From: Monodelphis domestica
Lineage: Eukaryota > Chordata > Mammalia > Didelphimorphia > Didelphidae
Length of the DNA stretch: 64,000 nt
Assembly (NCBI RefSeq): GCF_027887165.1
Contig: NC_077228.1
Location: 388,121,692-388,185,691, forward strand
Direction: 5' to 3'
The translations under genes were made by a program, and so were the position numbers. Below the pieces are notes generated by a model. It did not search any database. It saw only the letters and a list, made by a program, of their open reading frames with translations, and was not told the origin of the DNA. Shown here one piece after another: positions 45,483 to 55,825 of the stretch (positions are counted from its first letter, which is position 1; each line of letters starts with the position of its first letter).

Positions 45483-45860
45483 GTCAGTTAATAAGCACTT
45501 ATTAAGTACCTACTATGTGCCAGGCACTGAACTAAGCACTAGCAATAAAAAGAAAGGAAAAAGATAGCCCTCCCCTTCAAGAAGCTTACCGTCTAATAGG
45601 GGAGACAACAGACAAACAGCCCTGTACAAATAGGGCTTACAGAATAAATTGGACATTATTAAGAGAGGGAAGGCATTAGCATTAAAGGAGATCAAGAAAT
45701 GTTTCTCACTGAAGATGGGATTTTAGCTGGGGCTTGAAATGGATCAGGGAAGCCAGGAGGGTGGGCATGAGGAAGGAGAATACTCTAAGCATGAGATGGT
45801 CACTAAAAATTCCTGGAGTCTAGACATTTAGGACATCATAAATGCTTGTTGATTGATTAT
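45483..45860 (-). mobile_element. L2 3' region, minus strand
   Basis: Plus text starts 'taataagcacttattaagta', 'cctactatgtgccaggcact', then 'agcttaccgtctaatagggg' and 'gggattttagctggggcttg', and reaches the 'gaatactctaagcatgag' block. Confidence 0.85.
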
Positions 45861-46494
45861 TTCTGATAGGAAGAGAAAATGACAAATAGTGAAAGGAAGA
45901 GGGCCAATATGGAACCTTCAATGGGAAAAGAAAGGAGCAAGAGGTTCTGTAAACATTTGTATGAGTCAAGAGAAAGGATAAAGTTTGTAGTGGCTGAAGA
46001 GATTGGAAAACCAGGACAGAACATCATAGAAGGGTGAATTTCATTTATTCAGCTTGTGTTGGAACACCCCTGGGTGCTTTTATACCTCCTAAATCTGTTT
46101 ATTTGGTTATGTTGGGTTGGCAGGGAACGTTATTTGAACATAGGGATATTTAAATAGTCTTATTCACGAAACAATAAAACTAAACAAACCATACTTCCTG
46201 TTTTGTTATATGTAGAGGTCCAGATACCAGATAATTCCCTGCCAGACAGTAGAGCCCTTTCATTACTCTTCACAGTGGCAGCAATAGCCAGCCTACAAAT
46301 CATTTTGATTGGCTAACTGCTCTAGTCAGCCCATTCCCATTTTTAAATATTTTTTATTTTAAGGGAAGTAGGAATGGCATCAGACCCAGAGAGAAATTTG
46401 AAATGGTGACCTGTTGATGAATAAGACTTTTGTGTTTAACTATTTTATGTATATATTTGTATTGATAAATTATATGTATATCTATTTTTATATG
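45861..46494. other. No recognised feature
   Basis: About 630 bp. A degenerate LTR is possible around 46.05-46.33 kb, but I cannot define it. Confidence 0.35.
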
Positions 46495-46670
46495 TCTTCT
46501 CTCCTATTATAATATAAACTCCTCCAAAGGGATTATTTGATTCCTTGGATTTATATCTTTAGCATCTGACACACATACTCACACATGTACATGACACTTA
46601 ATTTCTATCCCCATAGTTCTTGGAACATAATTGGTATTTAATAAATACTTGTCTATTGCTTGAATTATTG
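46495..46670 (+). mobile_element. L2 3' end, plus strand
   Basis: 'aatataaactcctccaaaggg', 'tctatccccatagttcttgg', ending 'ggtatttaataaatacttgtc'. Confidence 0.65.
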
Positions 46671-46924
46671 AAGAGAAAATAAAGGCAAAGTACCATTTTT
46701 AAGTGAAGAATTGGGCAACTGTATGGAGAACTGACTCCATAAGGTTACGCAATGTGGACAGAAAATGACTGGGCTAAATAATCAGGAAATCTAATCTAAA
46801 TACTTCTTGTATGATCTGGCACTCAATTAGCACTAGGTTATATGGGCAGAGCTTTATCCTAATTCCTAGGAAAGGGAAAGTCAGCCCTAAGAAGCTTCTG
46901 GTGGAAAAAGACATTTCAAGATTA

Positions 46925-46990
46925 ATAAAAAAAAAAGTTATTGAGGGCCTTTTATATGCCAGGCATGGTGATGATACAAACATATGTGTG
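46925..46990 (-). mobile_element. L2 3' end, short
   Basis: 'gttattgagggccttttatatgccaggcatgg' in plus text resembles the complement of the L2 tail. Confidence 0.5.
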
Positions 46991-46994
46991 CAAG

Positions 46995-47190
46995 ACCGAG
47001 CACTACATTTGTAATAAGAATGCTTGACTTGGGATGTGAATTCTGCTGTTTGTGACTTGTGTCACTTTAGGTTGGCCATAAACACTTGGAGTCCTAGTTT
47101 CTTCATTGTAAAATGAAGGAGTTGATCTTGATAACCTTAGAAGTCCCTTCAAGTCCTAAATCTACAATTCTACAAAGCTCTAGGTAGCCT
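46995..47190 (+). repeat. CORE-SINE-like copy
   Basis: 'aatgcttgacttgggatgtg', 'cctagtttcttcattgtaaaatg', 'agaagtcccttcaagtccta'. Confidence 0.6.
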
Positions 47191-48194
47191 TTGGGTAACT
47201 GAATTCCATTGAATTGTCCATAGTAGCTTCAAAAAAATAGGAAGCTATCCTAGACATGTTGTCTTAGACTCCTAGAAATGGTGACAAAGAACCAAGGAGG
47301 AGATCCAGCCAAGCTGTCTACCATGCCAAGGAGGCAGCTGGATCCCCCTTTCCTGAGAACAGTCAATCCTCTCCATCTGCTGCACTTTTATGATACTACT
47401 TAACTTTGGTACGTCTGGATATACCAGAGTAATTTATAACCATAATAAATCAATATGAGTTGAAACTACCCAGCCTCTGCCTCATCTGCAGCTGCTTGAG
47501 ACTCTGCTTATTTAAGCTTAGGTTGTATGATAACTGTGACATGGGGGCTTGGAGTGCCCTGCATTCCTCTAAGATGGCAGGAAGTTTTGTGGGCTAACTC
47601 AGGCTGGGGGTTATTGAAGAGATAGCCTTAATGACTTTGTTCCCTTAGGAGGGAATTATTCTGGCTTGTCAGTCACAGGAGTGAAGTACTTCTCAGGGAA
47701 AGCATATTCTCAAAGAAACCTACTGGCAGTTGTCTCAACAGTTGTAGATACCAGTAGACAGCAGTGATCCCCCTCCCCCAAATATTGGCCTCCTGATCAA
47801 TTCATAGTAGTAAGAGTGTTAGATTCAGAGTTCAGAGATCTGTGATCCTTGGGATATTATATTAGTTTTCAGTCTTACTTTCCTCATCTTTAAAGTGATG
47901 AGGAAACTCATCAAAGATAACTCCTATAGAGTAACAATTCAAATTTTAATTGATGTCTTTGGTATCTATATCTTTCTCATTTCTGAACATCTCTGTCTTC
48001 CTCTCTCAAGTCAGCTCTTGTAACAAGATTAAAAAAATAAAGAGAATAAAAGCAATTAAATAAAACCAGATAACATAATAACTCTGTCTGAAAGTAAGAT
48101 ATGACATATGGCATTCTATAGACCAAGCCTCCGACAGAAAAAAGGCAGGGGGAGATGAGTTTTCTCAGCTTTCCTTTGGGGCAAGGCTTGACAA
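47191..48194. other. No confident feature; possible degraded LTR
   Basis: The part at 47.25-47.55 kb has 'ataataaatcaatatgagtt' followed by a GC-richer 70-bp stretch, which is suggestive of an LTR R-U5. No ends are visible. Confidence 0.3.
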
Positions 48195-48545
48195 TTTTTA
48201 TTAGAATGTTGTTACTTTTTTTCCTTCCATATTCTCATTGTTGTAGTCATTGTGATTATTTTTTTCCCCTGGTACTTCTCACTTAACTTTGCATTAGGCC
48301 ATTTTAGTTTCCCCATGCTTCTTTGAATTCATTATATTCATAGTTTCTTATGCTACAATAATATCCCGTCACATTTATGTAATTTCTTTAGTCATTCCCA
48401 ATTCATGGATATCATCTGTGTTTCCTGTTCTTTGCTACTATAGAAAGTATCCTTATGAATATTTTCACATACTTGTGGGACTTTTTTCTCTGTGTTTTAC
48501 CTTCTTGGGATATATACTTGAACAAAGAGCTCCATGGATTAAAGA
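48195..48545 (-). mobile_element. Very old L1 3' end
   Basis: Plus text has 'ttcttatgctacaataatat', 'ttctttagtcattcccaatt', 'tgctactatagaaagtatcc' and 'cttgggatatatacttg', decayed equivalents of the end of L1 ORF2. It lies just left of the young L1 but is a separate, much older copy. Confidence 0.65.
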
Positions 48546-48674
48546 GTAGCAACATTTTAGTTCAATTCATTTTTATTAATGGTTACCATTTATGGTAGAT
48601 GGTATAAAACTAATAGATAGTATAAATTTGATATTATTTTAAAGATTTTGTAAAATGGAGAAGTGTTCCCTTGG

Positions 48675-48689
48675 TGTAACAATGTTTTT
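48675..48689. repeat. Left target-site duplication of the young L1
   Basis: tgtaacaatgttttt, identical to 55118-55132. In the empty site the sequence continues ...TTTTT/AA, the usual L1 endonuclease nick site, on the strand that would prime the poly(A) tail. Confidence 0.93.
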
Positions 48690-48740
48690 TTTTTAGTTCT
48701 TTTTTTTATTTTTTATTTTTTATTTTTTTTAAATTTTAAT
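48690..48740 (-). repeat. A-rich tail of the young L1
   Basis: On the sense strand it is runs of A broken by single T, G or C. This is the remnant of the poly(A) tail and 3' A-rich end, and it has the look of an unstable microsatellite. Confidence 0.85.
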
Positions 48741-49080
48741 ATTATTTTATTTGGTCGTTTTCATACATTATTCACTGGAAACAAAGATCGTTTTCTTTTC
48801 CTCCCCTCCCCCCCTTTCCCTCTCCCATAGCCGACGCATGATTCCACTGGTTATCACATGTGTTCTTGACTCGAACCCATTTCCCTGTTGTTGGAGTTTG
48901 CATTATAGTGTTCATTTAGAGTCTCTCCTCAGACTTATCTCCTCCAACCCTGTGGTCAAGCAGTTGCTTTTCAGCGGTGTTTTTACTCCCACAGTTTATC
49001 CTCTGCTTGTGGGTAGTATTTTTTTTTAGATCCCTGCAGATTGTTCAGGGAAATTGCATTGATACTTATGGAGAAGTCCA
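48741..49080 (-). other. 3' UTR of the young L1
   Basis: It follows the ORF2 stop (TGA at 49083-49081). It includes a G-rich polypurine tract (sense GGGAGAGGGAAAGGGGGGGAG, plus 48800-48830), a common feature of mammalian L1 3' UTRs. Confidence 0.85.
48746..48751 (-). terminator. Poly(A) signal AATAAA of the young L1
   Basis: Sense-strand AATAAA lies just upstream of the A-rich tail. Confidence 0.75.
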
Positions 49081-50299
49081 TCACCTTCGATTGTACCACA
49101 ATGTATCAGTCTCTGTGTATAATGTTTTCCTGGTTCTGCTCCTTTCGCTCTGCATCACTTCCTGGAGGTTGTTCCAGTTCACATGGAATTCCTCCACTTT
49201 ATTATTCCTTTTAGCACAATAGTATTCCATCACCAACATATACCACAATTTGTTCAGCCATTCCCCAATTGAGGGGCATCCCCTCATTTTCCAATTTTTG
49301 GCCACCACAAAGAGTGCAGCTATGAATATTTTTGTACAAGTCTTTTTGTCCATTATCTCTTTGGGGTACAAGCCCAGCAGTGCTATGGCTGGATCAAAGG
49401 GCAGACAGTCTTTTATCGCCCTTTGGGCATAGTTCCAAATTGCCCTCCAGAATGGTTGGATCAATTCACAACTCCACCAGCAATGAATTAATGTCCCCAC
49501 TTTGCCACATCCCCTCCAGCATTCATTACTTTCCATAGCTGTCATGTTAGCCAATCTGCTAGGTGTGAGATGATACCTCAGAGTTGTTTTGATTTGCATC
49601 TCTCTGATTATAAGAGATGTAGAGCACTTTTTCATGTGCTTATTAATAGTTTTGATTTCTTTGGCTGAGAACTGCCTGTTCATGTCCCTTGCCCATTTGT
49701 CAATTGGAGAATGGCTTGATTTTTTGTACAATTGATTTAGTTCTTTATAAATTTTAGTAATTAAACCCTTGTCAGAGGTTTTTATGAAGATTGTTTCCCA
49801 ATTTGTTGCTACCCTTCTGATTTTGGTTACATTGGTTTTGTTTGTACAAAAACTTTTTAATTTGATGTAATCCAGATTATTTATTTTGCATTTTGTAATT
49901 CTTTCTAATTCTTGCTTGGTTTTGAAGTATTTCCCTTCCCAAAGGTCTGACATGTATACTATTCTGTGTTCGCCTAATTTTCTTATAGTTTCCTTCTTTA
50001 TGTTCAAGTCATTCATCCATTTTGAATTTATCTTGGTGTAGGGTGTGAGGTGTTGATCTAAGCCTAATCTTTCCCACACTGTCCTCCAATTTTCCCAACA
50101 GTTTTTATGAAATAGTGGATTTTTGTCCCAAAAGCTGGGATCTTTGGGTTTGTCATATACTGTCTTGCTGAGGTTGCTTGCCCCCAGTCTATTCCACTGA
50201 TCCTCCTTTCTGTCTCTTAGCCAGTACCAAATTGTTTTGATGACCGCTGCTTTATAATATAGTCTGAGATCTGGGACTGCAAGACCCCCTTCCTTTGTA
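49081..50299 (-). pseudogene. L1 ORF2 C-terminal part (after the frameshift)
   Basis: This is the out-of-frame continuation of ORF2, open from the frameshift to the stop. It includes the '[12 protein letters not shown]' block, the segment downstream of the RT thumb, and the Cys-rich motif 'CWRGCGKVGTLIHCWWSC', which matches the C-x3-C-x7-H-x4-C spacing used in L1. It ends at 'DTLWYNRR'. An ATG-initiated frame begins at 50079, but no such product is expected, because translation would enter from upstream. The whole ORF2 would be about 1,269 codons, close to the mammalian norm. Confidence 0.93.
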
Positions 50300-52888
50300 T
50301 TTTTTTTTCATTAATTCCCTGGGTATCCTTGATCTTTTGTTCTTCCAAATGAACTTTGTTATGTTTTTTTCTAAATCAGTAAAAAAAATTTTTGGGAGTT
50401 CCATGGGTATGGCACTAAATAGATAGATGAGTTTGGGTAGGATGGTCATTTTTATTATATTGGCTCGTCCTACCCATGAGCAGTTAATGTTCTTCCAATT
50501 GTTCAAGTCTAGTTTTAGTTGTGTGGAAAGTGTTTTGTAGTTGTGTTCATATAGATCCTGTGTTTGTCTTGGGAGATAGATTCCTAAGTATTTTATTTTG
50601 TCTTGGGTAATTTTGAATGGGATTTCTCTTTCTAGTTCTTGCTGCTGAGCTGTGTTGGAATTATATAGAAATGCTGATGACTTATGTGGGTTTATTTTGT
50701 ATCCTGCAACTTTGCTAAAGTTGTTGATTATTTCAATTAGCTTTTTGGTTGAGTCTCTAGGATTCTTTAAGTAGACCATCATGTCATCTGCAAAGAGTGA
50801 TAATTTGGTCTCCTCCTTGCCTATTTTGATGCCTTCAATTTCTTTTTCTTCTCTAATTGCTACTGCTAGTGTTTCTAGTACAATGTCAAATAATAGAGGT
50901 GATAATGGGCATCCTTGTTTCACTCCTGATCTTAATGGGAATGGATTTAGTTTATCCCCATTGCAGATGATATTAGCTGATGGTTTTAGATATATACTGT
51001 TTATTATTTTTAGGAATGACCCTTCTATTCCTATGCTTTCTAGTGTTTTTAGTAGGAATGGGTGTTGTATTTTATCAAAGGCTTTTTCTGCATCTATTGA
51101 GATAATCATGTGATTCTTGTTGGTTTGCTTGTTGATGTGGTCAATTATGTGGATAGTTTTCCTAATGTTGAACCAGCCCTGCATCCCTGGTATGAATCCT
51201 ACTTGATCATGGTGGATGACCCTTCTAATCACTTGCTGGAGTCTTTTTGCTAGTACCCTATTTAAGATTTTTGCATCTATATTCATTAGGGAGATTGGCC
51301 TATAGTTTTCTTTCTCTGTTTTTGGCCTGCCTGGCTTTGGAATTAGTACCATGCTTGTGTCATAAAAGGAGTTTGGTAGAACTCCCTCTTTGCTTATTAT
51401 GTCAAATAGTTTGTATAATATTGGGGTTAACTGTTCTCTGAATGTTTGATAGAATTCACTGGTGAATCCATCAGGCCCTGGGGATTTTTTCTTAGGCAGT
51501 TCTTTGATGGCTTGATGGATTTCAATTTCTGATATGGGATTATTTAAGAAAACTATTTCTTCTTCTGTTAGTCTAGGCAATTTATATTTTTGTAAATATT
51601 CATCCATATCACCTAGATTGGTAAATTTATTGCCATATAGTTGTGCAAAGTAGTTTTTAATGATTGCCTTAATTTCCTCTTCATTTGAGGTGAGATCCCC
51701 CTTTTCATCCTTGATGCTATTAATTTGCCTTTCTTCTTTCCTTTTTTTAATTAAATTAACCAGTACTTTGTCTATTTTGTCTGTTTTTTCAAAGTACCAG
51801 CTTCTAGTCTTGTTTATTAGCTCAATAGTTCTGTCACTTTCTATTTTATTAATTTCTCCCTTAATTTTTAGGATCTCTAGTATGGTTTTCTTCTGGGGGT
51901 TTTTAATTTGTTCATTCTCAAGTTTTTTGATTTGCATTTCCAATTCCTTGGTCTCTGTCCTCCCTAATTTGTTAATATATGCACTCAGGGATATGAATTT
52001 TCCTCTAAGTACTGCCTTGGCTGCATCCCATAAGGTTTGAAAGGATGTTTCGCCGTTGTCATTTTCTTCAACGAAATTGTTAATTGTTTCTATGATTTCT
52101 TCTCTAACTATCCGATTTTGGAGTATCATGTTATTTAATTTCCAATTAATTTTTGATTTGGGTCTCCATGTACCCTTGCCGATCAATATTTTAATTGCCT
52201 TGTGATCTGAAAAGGCTGCAGTTAATATTTCTGCTTTTCTGCATTTAAGTGCCATGTTTCTATGACCTAGTGTATGATCTATTTTTGTGAATGTGCCATG
52301 TGGTGCTGAAAAGAAGGTGTATTCTTTTTTGTCCCTATTTATTTTTCTCCATATGTCTATTAATTCTAATTTTTCTAAGATTTCATTCACCTCTTTTACC
52401 TCTTTCTTATTTATTTTTTGATTTGATTTATCTAAATTTGATAGTGGTTGGTTCAAGTCTCCCACTAATATGGTTTTACTGTCTAATTCCTCCTTCAATT
52501 CTCCTAGTTTCTCTATTAAAAATTTGGATGCTATACCATTTGGTGCATACATGTTGATTAGTGATATTTCCTCATTGTCTATACTTCCTTTTAGCAGAAT
52601 ATATTTACCTTCCCTATCCCTTTTGATCAGGTCTATTTGTACTTTGGCTTTGTCAGATATCATGATTGCAACTCCTGCCTTCTTTCTATCGGTTGAGGCC
52701 CAAAAGGTCTTACTCCAACCTTTAATTCTAACCTTGTGAGTGTCAACCCGTCTCATATGTGTTTCTTGAAGACAACATATGGTAGGGTTTTGTGTTCTAA
52801 TCCAATCTGCTATTTGTCTACGTTTTATGGGTGAGTTCATCCCATTCACATTCAAAGTTATGATTGTCATTTGTGCATTCACTGGCAT
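50252..52888 (-). CDS. L1 ORF2 N-terminal part: endonuclease and reverse transcriptase
   Basis: It starts at ATG 52888. Residues 1-240 are an AP-like endonuclease that nicks the target. Visible catalytic positions are N13 in 'TLNVNGMN', E42 in 'LQETHM', the '[11 protein letters not shown]' block and the terminal 'FSDHKAIKI' with its S-D-H set. The reverse transcriptase follows, with '[14 protein letters not shown]', '[12 protein letters not shown]', '[13 protein letters not shown]' and the metal-binding 'FADD' at 699-702. The frame is lost after codons 861-863, within a nine-A run, and ends about 15 codons later. The C-terminal 400 codons continue in another frame. As sequenced, the protein would lack the C-terminal domain and be inactive for retrotransposition. 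Confidence 0.95.
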   Translation of the reverse strand: MPVNAQMTIITLNVNGMNSPIKRRQIADWIRTQNPTICCLQETHMRRVDTHKVRIKGWSKTFWASTDRKKAGVAIMISDKAKVQIDLIKRDREGKYILLKGSIDNEEISLINMYAPNGIASKFLIEKLGELKEELDSKTILVGDLNQPLSNLDKSNQKINKKEVKEVNEILEKLELIDIWRKINRDKKEYTFFSAPHGTFTKIDHTLGHRNMALKCRKAEILTAAFSDHKAIKILIGKGTWRPKSKINWKLNNMILQNRIVREEIIETINNFVEENDNGETSFQTLWDAAKAVLRGKFISLSAYINKLGRTETKELEMQIKKLENEQIKNPQKKTILEILKIKGEINKIESDRTIELINKTRSWYFEKTDKIDKVLVNLIKKRKEERQINSIKDEKGDLTSNEEEIKAIIKNYFAQLYGNKFTNLGDMDEYLQKYKLPRLTEEEIVFLNNPISEIEIHQAIKELPKKKSPGPDGFTSEFYQTFREQLTPILYKLFDIISKEGVLPNSFYDTSMVLIPKPGRPKTEKENYRPISLMNIDAKILNRVLAKRLQQVIRRVIHHDQVGFIPGMQGWFNIRKTIHIIDHINKQTNKNHMIISIDAEKAFDKIQHPFLLKTLESIGIEGSFLKIINSIYLKPSANIICNGDKLNPFPLRSGVKQGCPLSPLLFDIVLETLAVAIREEKEIEGIKIGKEETKLSLFADDMMVYLKNPRDSTKKLIEIINNFSKVAGYKINPHKSSAFLYNSNTAQQQELEREIPFKITQDKIKYLGIYLPRQTQDLYEHNYKTLSTQLKLDLNNWKNINCSWVGRANIIKMTILPKLIYLFSAIPMELPKIFFTDLEKNITKFIWKNKRSRIPRELMKKKYKGRGSCSPRSQTIL

Positions 52889-53575
52889 TTTGATATCTTC
52901 CCCTAGTTCTGACCTTTCTTCTTTAGCTATCCTCCTTTTGAACCAGTGATTTACTTTAGGTCAGTCCCCCTAGTCCTGTCCCTTGAGATGCTTCCCTTTC
53001 TAGCCCCTCCCTTTTTATGCTCCCTTCCCCTCCCCCCTCTTCTTCCCTCCCTTTTTAAACTCCCTCCCCCCTCCCCCTCCTTAATTTTCCTTTCTTTCTT
53101 GCCCTAATGGATAAGATAGAATTCAGGATCCCACTGGATCTAGATGTTCTTCCCTCTCAGATTTGATTTCACTGAGAGTAAGGTTTAAGTACTTCCACTT
53201 CACGCTCTCTTCCTCTCCTTCTCATATGAGAGTTCTTCCCCTCCCCTTCCCATGTGTATCTTTATATGGGAAAGTTTATTCTATTGATTCCCCCCCTATT
53301 TCTTGAAGTTAATCTTAGTATTATCACGGTTCCCCCCTCCCTTTTCCTTTTTTTGCCCCAACTTTCCCCAAATCTTCTTGATTCCCCAATCTTTCCCTAT
53401 GCATGTTTCTTCTAACTACTCTTATGATGATAAAATTTATGAGAGTTACACAAAACATTTTCCCCACATATTAATATATATAATTAGATGTAAATGTAGT
53501 CCTTATAGAAGAGAGTTTGACTTAAAGAGAAAGATAAGATTTATCTCCTTTTCCCTTTCTTTCATATTTACCTTT
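52889..53575 (-). other. ORF1-ORF2 spacer, purine-rich
   Basis: A 687-bp spacer separates the ORF1 stop from the ORF2 ATG. The sense strand is strongly purine-rich in its last 350 bp and carries several runs of three to six G (plus 52998-53080). A related block, AAAAAGGGAGGG, occurs twice there. Human L1 has a spacer of about 60 bp. It contains no long sense frame. How ORF2 is translated past it is unknown, and unconventional initiation or a ribosome entry element are possibilities. Confidence 0.85.
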
Positions 53576-54610
53576 TCATGTTTCTCTTGCTTTCTGTGCT
53601 TGGATATCGAACTTTCCACAGAGCTCTGGTCTTTTCTTAGCAAATGCTTGGAAATCTTCTATTTTGTTGAATGCCCATACTTTCCCCTGGAAGTATATAG
53701 TCAGTTTTGCTGGGTAGTTGATTCTTGGTTGGAGACCCAGCTCTCTTGCCTTTCTAAATATCGTGTTCCATGCTTTGCGGTCTCTTAGTGTGTTAGCCGC
53801 TAAGTCATGTGTGATCCTTATGGGAGCCCCCTTATATCTGAAGCTCTTCTTCTTGGCTTCTTGTAGGATTTTCTCCTTTACTTGGAAGCTCTTGAATTTG
53901 GCAATTACATTCCTAGGCGTTGTCTTTTGGGGATTTAGTATAGAAGGTGTTCTATGAATCCATTCTATTTCTATTTTGCCCCCTTGCTCCAGAACGTTGG
54001 GGCAATTTTCTTTTATAATCTCCTCTAGAATAGAATCCAATTTGTTGTTTACCTCTGGTTTTTCTGGGAGACCGATGATACGGAGATTTTCTCGTCTTCC
54101 TCTGTTCTCCAGGTCCGTGACCTTCTCAGTGAGATATTTTATGTTTTCTTCCAATTCATTAATTGTTTGGGTTTGCTTTATTGATTCTTGCTGTTTTATC
54201 ATCTCACTTTCTTCGAGGTGCTTGATTCTGGTCATTAGGGACTGGATTTGCTTTTCAGCCTTGTCTGCCCTTGTATTGGATGCTTCGAGTTCTTTTTCCA
54301 ATTGAGCATTCTTATCTGTCAGACAGCTGATCTCTTTCTCCCATTTTTCTTTCCAGAAGGTTTCCATCTTTTGGATAAGTTCCAGTTTGAGATCTTCCAG
54401 AGCTTGTTGATAGTTTCCATTTTGGGAGGCGTGTTCTGAATTTTTTTGGATTTCCTCCTCATTCTCCTCTTTTCCTTGGGTACTTCCACCATAAAAGTTT
54501 TCAATAGTCACTTTTTTCCCTTTCTTCCTGGAGGCTTGATTTTGGGCCATGTGAGCCATCCCTTTGGTGGTTTTATTTCCCTTTCCTTTTTGGTCTGGGG
54601 TCTGGGTCAT
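53576..54610 (-). CDS. L1 ORF1 protein (RNA-binding chaperone)
   Basis: 344 codons, intact, starting at ATG 54610. ORF1p forms trimers, binds L1 RNA as a ribonucleoprotein and acts as a nucleic-acid chaperone. The basic N-terminus (residues 1-55, rich in K, G and Q) is followed by a long coiled coil from about 65 to 170 with heptad-like repeats of L, I and E. Next are the RRM-type domain starting at 'ENRGRRENLRIIGLPE' and the C-terminal domain with 'PRNVIAKFKSFQVKEKIL', 'PIRITHDLAANTLRDRK' and 'NYPAKLTIYFQGKVWAF'. Length is similar to human ORF1p (338). No stop or frameshift is present, unlike ORF2. Confidence 0.96.
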   Translation of the reverse strand: MTQTPDQKGKGNKTTKGMAHMAQNQASRKKGKKVTIENFYGGSTQGKEENEEEIQKNSEHASQNGNYQQALEDLKLELIQKMETFWKEKWEKEISCLTDKNAQLEKELEASNTRADKAEKQIQSLMTRIKHLEESEMIKQQESIKQTQTINELEENIKYLTEKVTDLENRGRRENLRIIGLPEKPEVNNKLDSILEEIIKENCPNVLEQGGKIEIEWIHRTPSILNPQKTTPRNVIAKFKSFQVKEKILQEAKKKSFRYKGAPIRITHDLAANTLRDRKAWNTIFRKARELGLQPRINYPAKLTIYFQGKVWAFNKIEDFQAFAKKRPELCGKFDIQAQKARET

Positions 54611-55117
54611 AAGAGTGGTTTTTCTGTGAATTTAGGTTGCTTCAGACTAGTTCTTCCCAGCCTCCGAGCCCAGGTATTCAGCTCCGCCCAGATAATCAGC
54701 GCGCCTTGTTCAGCGCAGCCCGCCCGAAGTCCGCTGGCTTCTCCAGTGAAAGCGCCCTGAGACGTTTTTTTCCTGGCAGTCCCCAGATCCCAAGGACCCT
54801 GGAGTGCCCCCCCCAGACAGAGACGCTCCCCACTCACTCGCTGTCCCGGTGAGCACTCAGGTAGCTCACTCTGGTTTAGTGGGGGAGGTGGGGTGGGGGA
54901 AGGGCGGCTCAGTTCACTTTTCTGTGCAAGCTTTTCCTTCTTATTTTAGTGTGGAAATGTTCAAGCCCCACGTACCTTTGCCTCTGTGGGGTACTGGGGA
55001 GTCCTTCTGTTCCTCCAAAGGTGATTTTATGCTCCTTTGATGTAGTCTATTTCGTTCGGTGCTGGGGAGAGAAAGCGTGCAGCGTCTAGATTGCAGCCAT
55101 GATTACCCGGAAGTCTC
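54611..55117 (-). promoter_or_regulatory. 5' UTR and internal promoter of the young L1
   Basis: 507 bp, richer in GC and CpG than the surroundings. The sense strand starts with 'gagacttccgggtaatc' and an ATGGCTGC motif (55100-55093) resembling the YY1 site near the start of primate L1. That ATG opens a four-codon frame ending in TAG. A donor-like AAAG/GTACGT lies near 54975. It should act as a Pol II promoter that carries its own downstream sequence. Promoter activity here is inferred from position and family. Confidence 0.8.
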
Positions 55118-55132
55118 TGTAACAATGTTTTT
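55118..55132. repeat. Right target-site duplication of the young L1
   Basis: An exact copy of 48675-48689. Confidence 0.93.
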
Positions 55133-55810
55133 AATCATCATTCTTGCATGGCTTTAATAATTACATTTAAACCGGATGCTTACATACTGAGTCTAGCTTA
55201 TATGATGAGATTCCCAATTCTAGAGAAAAGTGGAATAAATAGTCTGACTTCTTTCTGGAGAGCCTGGGTGAGCAGCAGGGGAGGAACATCCTGGTCAGTG
55301 TCACAGCAATATCTCTGGGTACATAAGGAGCTAGCAATTGGCCTTTAATGACATGCACCCAGACAGAGTGACTCTGGGAAATAACAGATGGATGAAATCA
55401 CATTATTACCTTGTGTTTAATTAGAACACAAAAAGAATAAAAGTAAACTATTTCTCATTAGGGTATTTGAAGGTAGGACTTAGCTATACTGATTGTGGCT
55501 TTGAACAAGGGAGGTTTACAAATGGAGCGAGACAAAGGTAGTGACAGGTGCAGAACTGCAGAACCACAGGGTACTGGTAGGTTTCCTGTAGCTACAGCTT
55601 ATTAAAATACTGTGCAGGAAACAAGCACAACTTTAAAAAGGCAGAGGGGATTTTGCAACAAGAACAATCTTCTAAGAGGATTTGTCATTGAGGTTGTCAG
55701 ATCCATGGGCTAGGAGTTAATCAGTGGGTTTGGCTACCTTGCAAAGTTTCTCAGGATCCTTAAATGACTTATTTAGACTGCTTGTTATCAGGTATTGAGG
55801 AGACCAACAA
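55133..55810. other. No recognised feature
   Basis: About 680 bp right of the L1. Nothing supported. Confidence 0.4.
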
Positions 55811-55825
55811 CTTTGTCCTTAACTA
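55811..55825. repeat. Target-site duplication, left, of Mar1 at 55826
   Basis: ctttgtccttaacta, repeated exactly at 56025-56039. Confidence 0.92.

Larger units (their letters stand above)
48690..55117 (-). mobile_element. Full-length young L1 retrotransposon
   Basis: This is a 6.4-kb L1 on the minus strand between perfect 15-bp duplications. In transcription order it has a GC-richer 5' UTR (55117-54611), ORF1 (54610-53576), a 687-bp spacer and ORF2 (52888-49081, one frameshift). It ends with a 3' UTR holding a G-rich tract and AATAAA, and an A-rich tail. It moves by target-primed reverse transcription: ORF1p coats the RNA and ORF2p nicks DNA and copies the RNA. The intact 5' end, clean duplication and nearly intact frames indicate a recent insertion. 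The family resembles the main opossum L1 by eye. Confidence 0.96.

Noticed and set aside
50781..52739. Plus-strand open frames of up to 126 codons antisense to ORF2.
   Set aside because: They are shadows of ORF2. Their hydrophobic character comes from antisense of A-rich codons.
53718..54305. Plus-strand frames across ORF1.
   Set aside because: They are antisense shadows of the ORF1 coding sequence.
54446..55040. Antisense open frames in the L1 5' UTR, reminiscent of the primate ORF0.
   Set aside because: The frames at 54446, 54637 and 54804 start with TTG or GTG and have no ATG. GC-rich sequence gives long frames by chance.
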